Source: Ruminococcus sp. UBA5884 (lineage in GTDB: Bacteria > Bacillota > Clostridia > Oscillospirales > Ruminococcaceae). From it: 8,250 nt of DNA. The stretch is taken from assembly GCA_002431975.1 (NCBI GenBank), contig DJFA01000100.1:1-8250 (forward strand). The letters are read 5' to 3'. Positions within the stretch are counted from its first letter, which is position 1. Each line of letters starts with the position of its first letter. A program made the position numbers and the translations under genes. Positions 7,377 through 8,250 of the stretch are shown here, piece after piece. The notes under the pieces were generated by a model. That model did no database searches. It worked only from the letters and a program-made list of their open reading frames with translations, and had not been told where the DNA came from.

Positions 7377-7823
7377 ATGAAAAAAATAACAGCTATTATC
7401 GCCGCTATGATATTCTGTACATCATCAGCATTTATTCCGGCTTATGCTGATGAAACAGACGATATCAGCCAGTATATCCATAGTTATGACACTCTTGCAA
7501 AAGCTCCTTCATTAGTATTTTCAGAAAATCAGATGCTTATGAAATTTGCTCCTATGGTTCAGGTGCAGGGCTGTATGATAATACCTGATGAAATAAAATG
7601 GGAAATAAGCGGAACAGCAGATACTGAATATACAAGCGATTCATTTTGTGACATCCTCCCCCACCTAAAGAGGTGGGGGCTTCCTCTCATTATGAGCAGT
7701 CAGTTCTCGTTCGACAGCACCAATGTGCTGAGCATAAGCGAGCTAACCCCGTGTGCCCCACGGTTTTTCAGGTTGTCTGTTTTGCTGACTTCACACTATG
7801 CGAATGGTTACGTTATGGGATAG
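7377..7823 (+). pseudogene. N-terminal part of a secreted dockerin protein, interrupted
   Basis: The frame opens with a clear signal peptide, MKKITAIIAAMIFCTSSAFIPAYA, with probable cleavage after AYA and before DETDD. About 65 mature residues of unrecognised sequence follow. Host-derived coding ends at about 7646 (residue 90, after EYTSDSF). From there the frame runs into the inserted element read antisense and stops at 7823, so residues after 90 are not native. An AAGGG at 7361-7365 supports the ATG at 7377; an in-frame ATG at 7350 would put nine charged residues before the signal peptide. Joining 7646 to 8062 restores the frame into the dockerin half at 8068-8160. The stretch IIPDEIKWEISGTADTEYTS may be a decayed first dockerin half; this is a guess from spacing and the KW pair. 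Confidence 0.7.
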
Positions 7824-7967
7824 AGGATACCTGACAAACCCTTATCATAGCGGTATGGCTAACCACTAATCAATCTCCTTTCATAGTCTCCATACCAACG
7901 GCTTGGTTATCGCTCTTTGTGGTACAGGCAATCGGAAATATGATACTCTCATCATATTCTTTACATT
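7647..7967 (-). ncRNA. Putative TnpB-type guide RNA (omega RNA) without its nuclease
   Basis: The promoter at 7974-8002 would start a minus-strand RNA near 7967 that crosses the right-end hairpin and continues into host DNA. It has no long frame but many helices (plus coordinates): 7852-7858 with 7890-7896, 7768-7773 with 7829-7834, and hairpins at 7749-7763, 7715-7730, 7686-7696 and 7658-7679. In TnpB systems the RNA scaffold ends at the element's right end and the next 16-20 bases of flanking DNA act as guide. Here the guide would be read leftward from 7646, beginning AAATGAATCGCTTG. What is seen is promoter, folding and position; the omega RNA identity is inference. HEARO/IscB RNAs place the guide at the 5' end, which fits less well. 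Confidence 0.6.
7658..7679. repeat. Right-end hairpin of the IS200/IS605-type element
   Basis: A perfect 9-bp stem with the 4-base loop AAAG (plus strand), identical over 22 bases to the hairpin at 8022-8043. It lies about 11 bases inside the inferred element end. On the RNA it would be the last scaffold helix before the guide. Confidence 0.9.
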
Positions 7968-7973
7968 AATTGT

Positions 7974-8002
7974 ATTATAACAAATTATTTTTAGCTTGTC
8001 AA
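7974..8002 (-). promoter_or_regulatory. Perfect consensus promoter inside the mobile element
   Basis: On the minus strand, TTGACA (8002-7997) and TATAAT (7979-7974) are separated by exactly 17 bases, a perfect match to the housekeeping-sigma consensus. It points leftward into the structured RNA and lies about 20 bases inside the left-end hairpin. Confidence 0.85.
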
Positions 8003-8021
8003 TAGTGGGGACGCAATTCAT

Positions 8022-8043
8022 CCCCCACCTAAAGAGGTGGGGG
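8022..8043. repeat. Left-end hairpin of the IS200/IS605-type element
   Basis: A direct copy of the hairpin at 7658-7679 with the same stem and loop. It lies upstream of the internal promoter, so it would not be part of the RNA. It is about 18 bases inside the inferred element end. Confidence 0.9.
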
Positions 8044-8061
8044 AATTCTTGCTGTATTTAG

Positions 8062-8160
8062 TTAAAAAATGCAGATGTAACAGATGACGGAATTGTTGAC
8101 CTCAAAGACCTTGGAAATATAAAAAAATATATAACAAAACAGATAAAATTTCTTAAATAA
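8062..8160 (+). pseudogene. C-terminal dockerin half separated from its gene
   Basis: The frame from 8068 reads NADVTDDGIVDLKDLGNIKKYI and ends at TAA 8158-8160. The loop D-V-T-D-D-G-I-V-D-L-K-D has calcium-ligand positions 1, 5, 9 and 12 filled by Asp, followed by the F-helix-like LGNIKKYI, so this is the second half of a dockerin. There is no start codon or ribosome site. The codon just upstream, TAG at 8059-8061, is in frame and belongs to the inserted element. Joined to the fragment ending at 7646 it would complete a secreted protein of about 122 residues. A complete first calcium loop is not visible even then. Confidence 0.75.
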
Positions 8161-8206
8161 CGCAAATTCGATGGATTGTTTCTGTAGGGGCGAACTGTGT
8201 TCGCCC
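8161..8206 (+). repeat. REP-like repeat with long conserved 5' flank
   Basis: It starts directly after the dockerin stop codon with CGCAAATTCGATGGATTG, then TTTCT, GTAG (8184-8187) and the palindrome GGGCGAACTGTGTTCGCCC (8188-8206). The first 33 bases match 23-55 at 32 positions, so the repeat unit extends well beyond the palindrome. The last 44 bases of the window hold nothing I recognise. Confidence 0.8.
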
Positions 8207-8250
8207 GTTGAGGTTCGCTGTAAACTAACAGGCAAATTTTATAGGTTACT

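Larger units (their letters stand above)
7647..8061 (-). mobile_element. Non-autonomous IS200/IS605-type element carrying an RNA gene, no transposase
   Basis: Identical 22-base hairpins (stem CCCCCACCT with AGGTGGGGG, loop AAAG) lie near both ends at 7658-7679 and 8022-8043, in the same orientation. IS200/IS605 ends, bound as single-strand hairpins by the Y1 transposase, are built this way. There are no terminal inverted repeats and no target duplication. Boundaries come from the host frame: removing 7647-8061 (or one base later at both ends) rejoins the dockerin gene in frame. On the minus strand the left end lies at 8061 after TTTTTTAA, and the right end at 7647 just after GGATGTCAC. The GAGAGGAAGCC, hairpin, GGATGTCAC order at the right end is, from memory, typical of tnpB-type elements. 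No tnpA or tnpB is present, so movement would need proteins acting in trans. Confidence 0.75.

Noticed and set aside
7350..7823. An intact 157-residue protein
   Set aside because: Residues after about position 90 (from the ATG at 7377) come from the inserted element read antisense, and the dockerin half lies beyond the insert.
7647..7967. HEARO/IscB-type guide RNA
   Set aside because: In that type the guide lies at the 5' end, outside the element's left end. Here the promoter is inside the element and transcription exits at the right end. An IscB-related origin of the scaffold is not fully excluded.
7658..8043. The two identical hairpins as a CRISPR fragment
   Set aside because: There are only two copies, about 364 bases apart, with a promoter and a structured region between them; no regular repeat-spacer unit and no cas gene.
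7647..8061. Group I intron or IStron
   Set aside because: I could not recognise the conserved P7/guanosine-binding core, and the element lies antisense to the interrupted gene, so splicing could not repair the dockerin mRNA.

Overview
The window looks like chromosomal DNA of an AT-rich anaerobic Firmicute of the Ruminococcus/Oscillospiraceae type. Three things suggest this. There is an HydE-type [FeFe]-hydrogenase maturase. There is a secreted leucine-rich-repeat protein ending in a dockerin, followed by remains of a second dockerin gene. AAGGAG-like ribosome binding sites are used throughout. The species cannot be named from the sequence alone.

Layout. Positions 1-231 hold short palindromic repeats and the leader of a tight three-gene operon on the + strand: a Cof-type HAD phosphatase (232-1050), a SEDS-family (FtsW/RodA) membrane glycosyltransferase (1028-2194) and HydE (2191-3228). 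The reading frames overlap by 23 and 4 bases, so translation is probably coupled. A hairpin covers the hydE stop codon. Next comes guaA (GMP synthetase, 3446-4978), with its own candidate promoter and a clear intrinsic terminator. After a repeat-bearing gap of about 350 bases comes a 656-residue secreted BspA-like LRR-dockerin protein (5332-7302), then a broken secreted dockerin gene (7377-8160).

The most interesting part is 7647-8061. A segment of about 415 bases interrupts the second dockerin gene. Both ends carry the same perfect 9-bp-stem hairpin. It has no transposase or nuclease gene. On the minus strand it has a perfect consensus promoter (TTGACA, 17-base spacer, TATAAT) that would drive a structured RNA of about 320 bases, running through the end hairpin into host DNA. 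This is the arrangement of an IS200/IS605-type non-autonomous element carrying a TnpB-style guide RNA (omega RNA) without its protein. Removing 7647-8061 in silico restores one open frame into the dockerin half, and places TTTAA on the side expected for a TnpB target-adjacent motif.

A second theme is a family of short GC-rich palindromes (GGGCGACCA-N-TGGTCGCCC and a GAAC/GTTC variant). In three full copies and both inverted partners they are directly preceded by GTAG. They occur singly and as inverted pairs. This is the layout of REP/REPIN elements, which are best known in Gammaproteobacteria. Copies flank almost every transcription unit here.

How the genes relate: the operon joins housekeeping (HAD), envelope (SEDS) and hydrogenase maturation (HydE) functions with no obvious single pathway. 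guaA stands alone. The last two genes would both be exported and could dock onto a cellulosome-like scaffold through cohesin-dockerin contacts.
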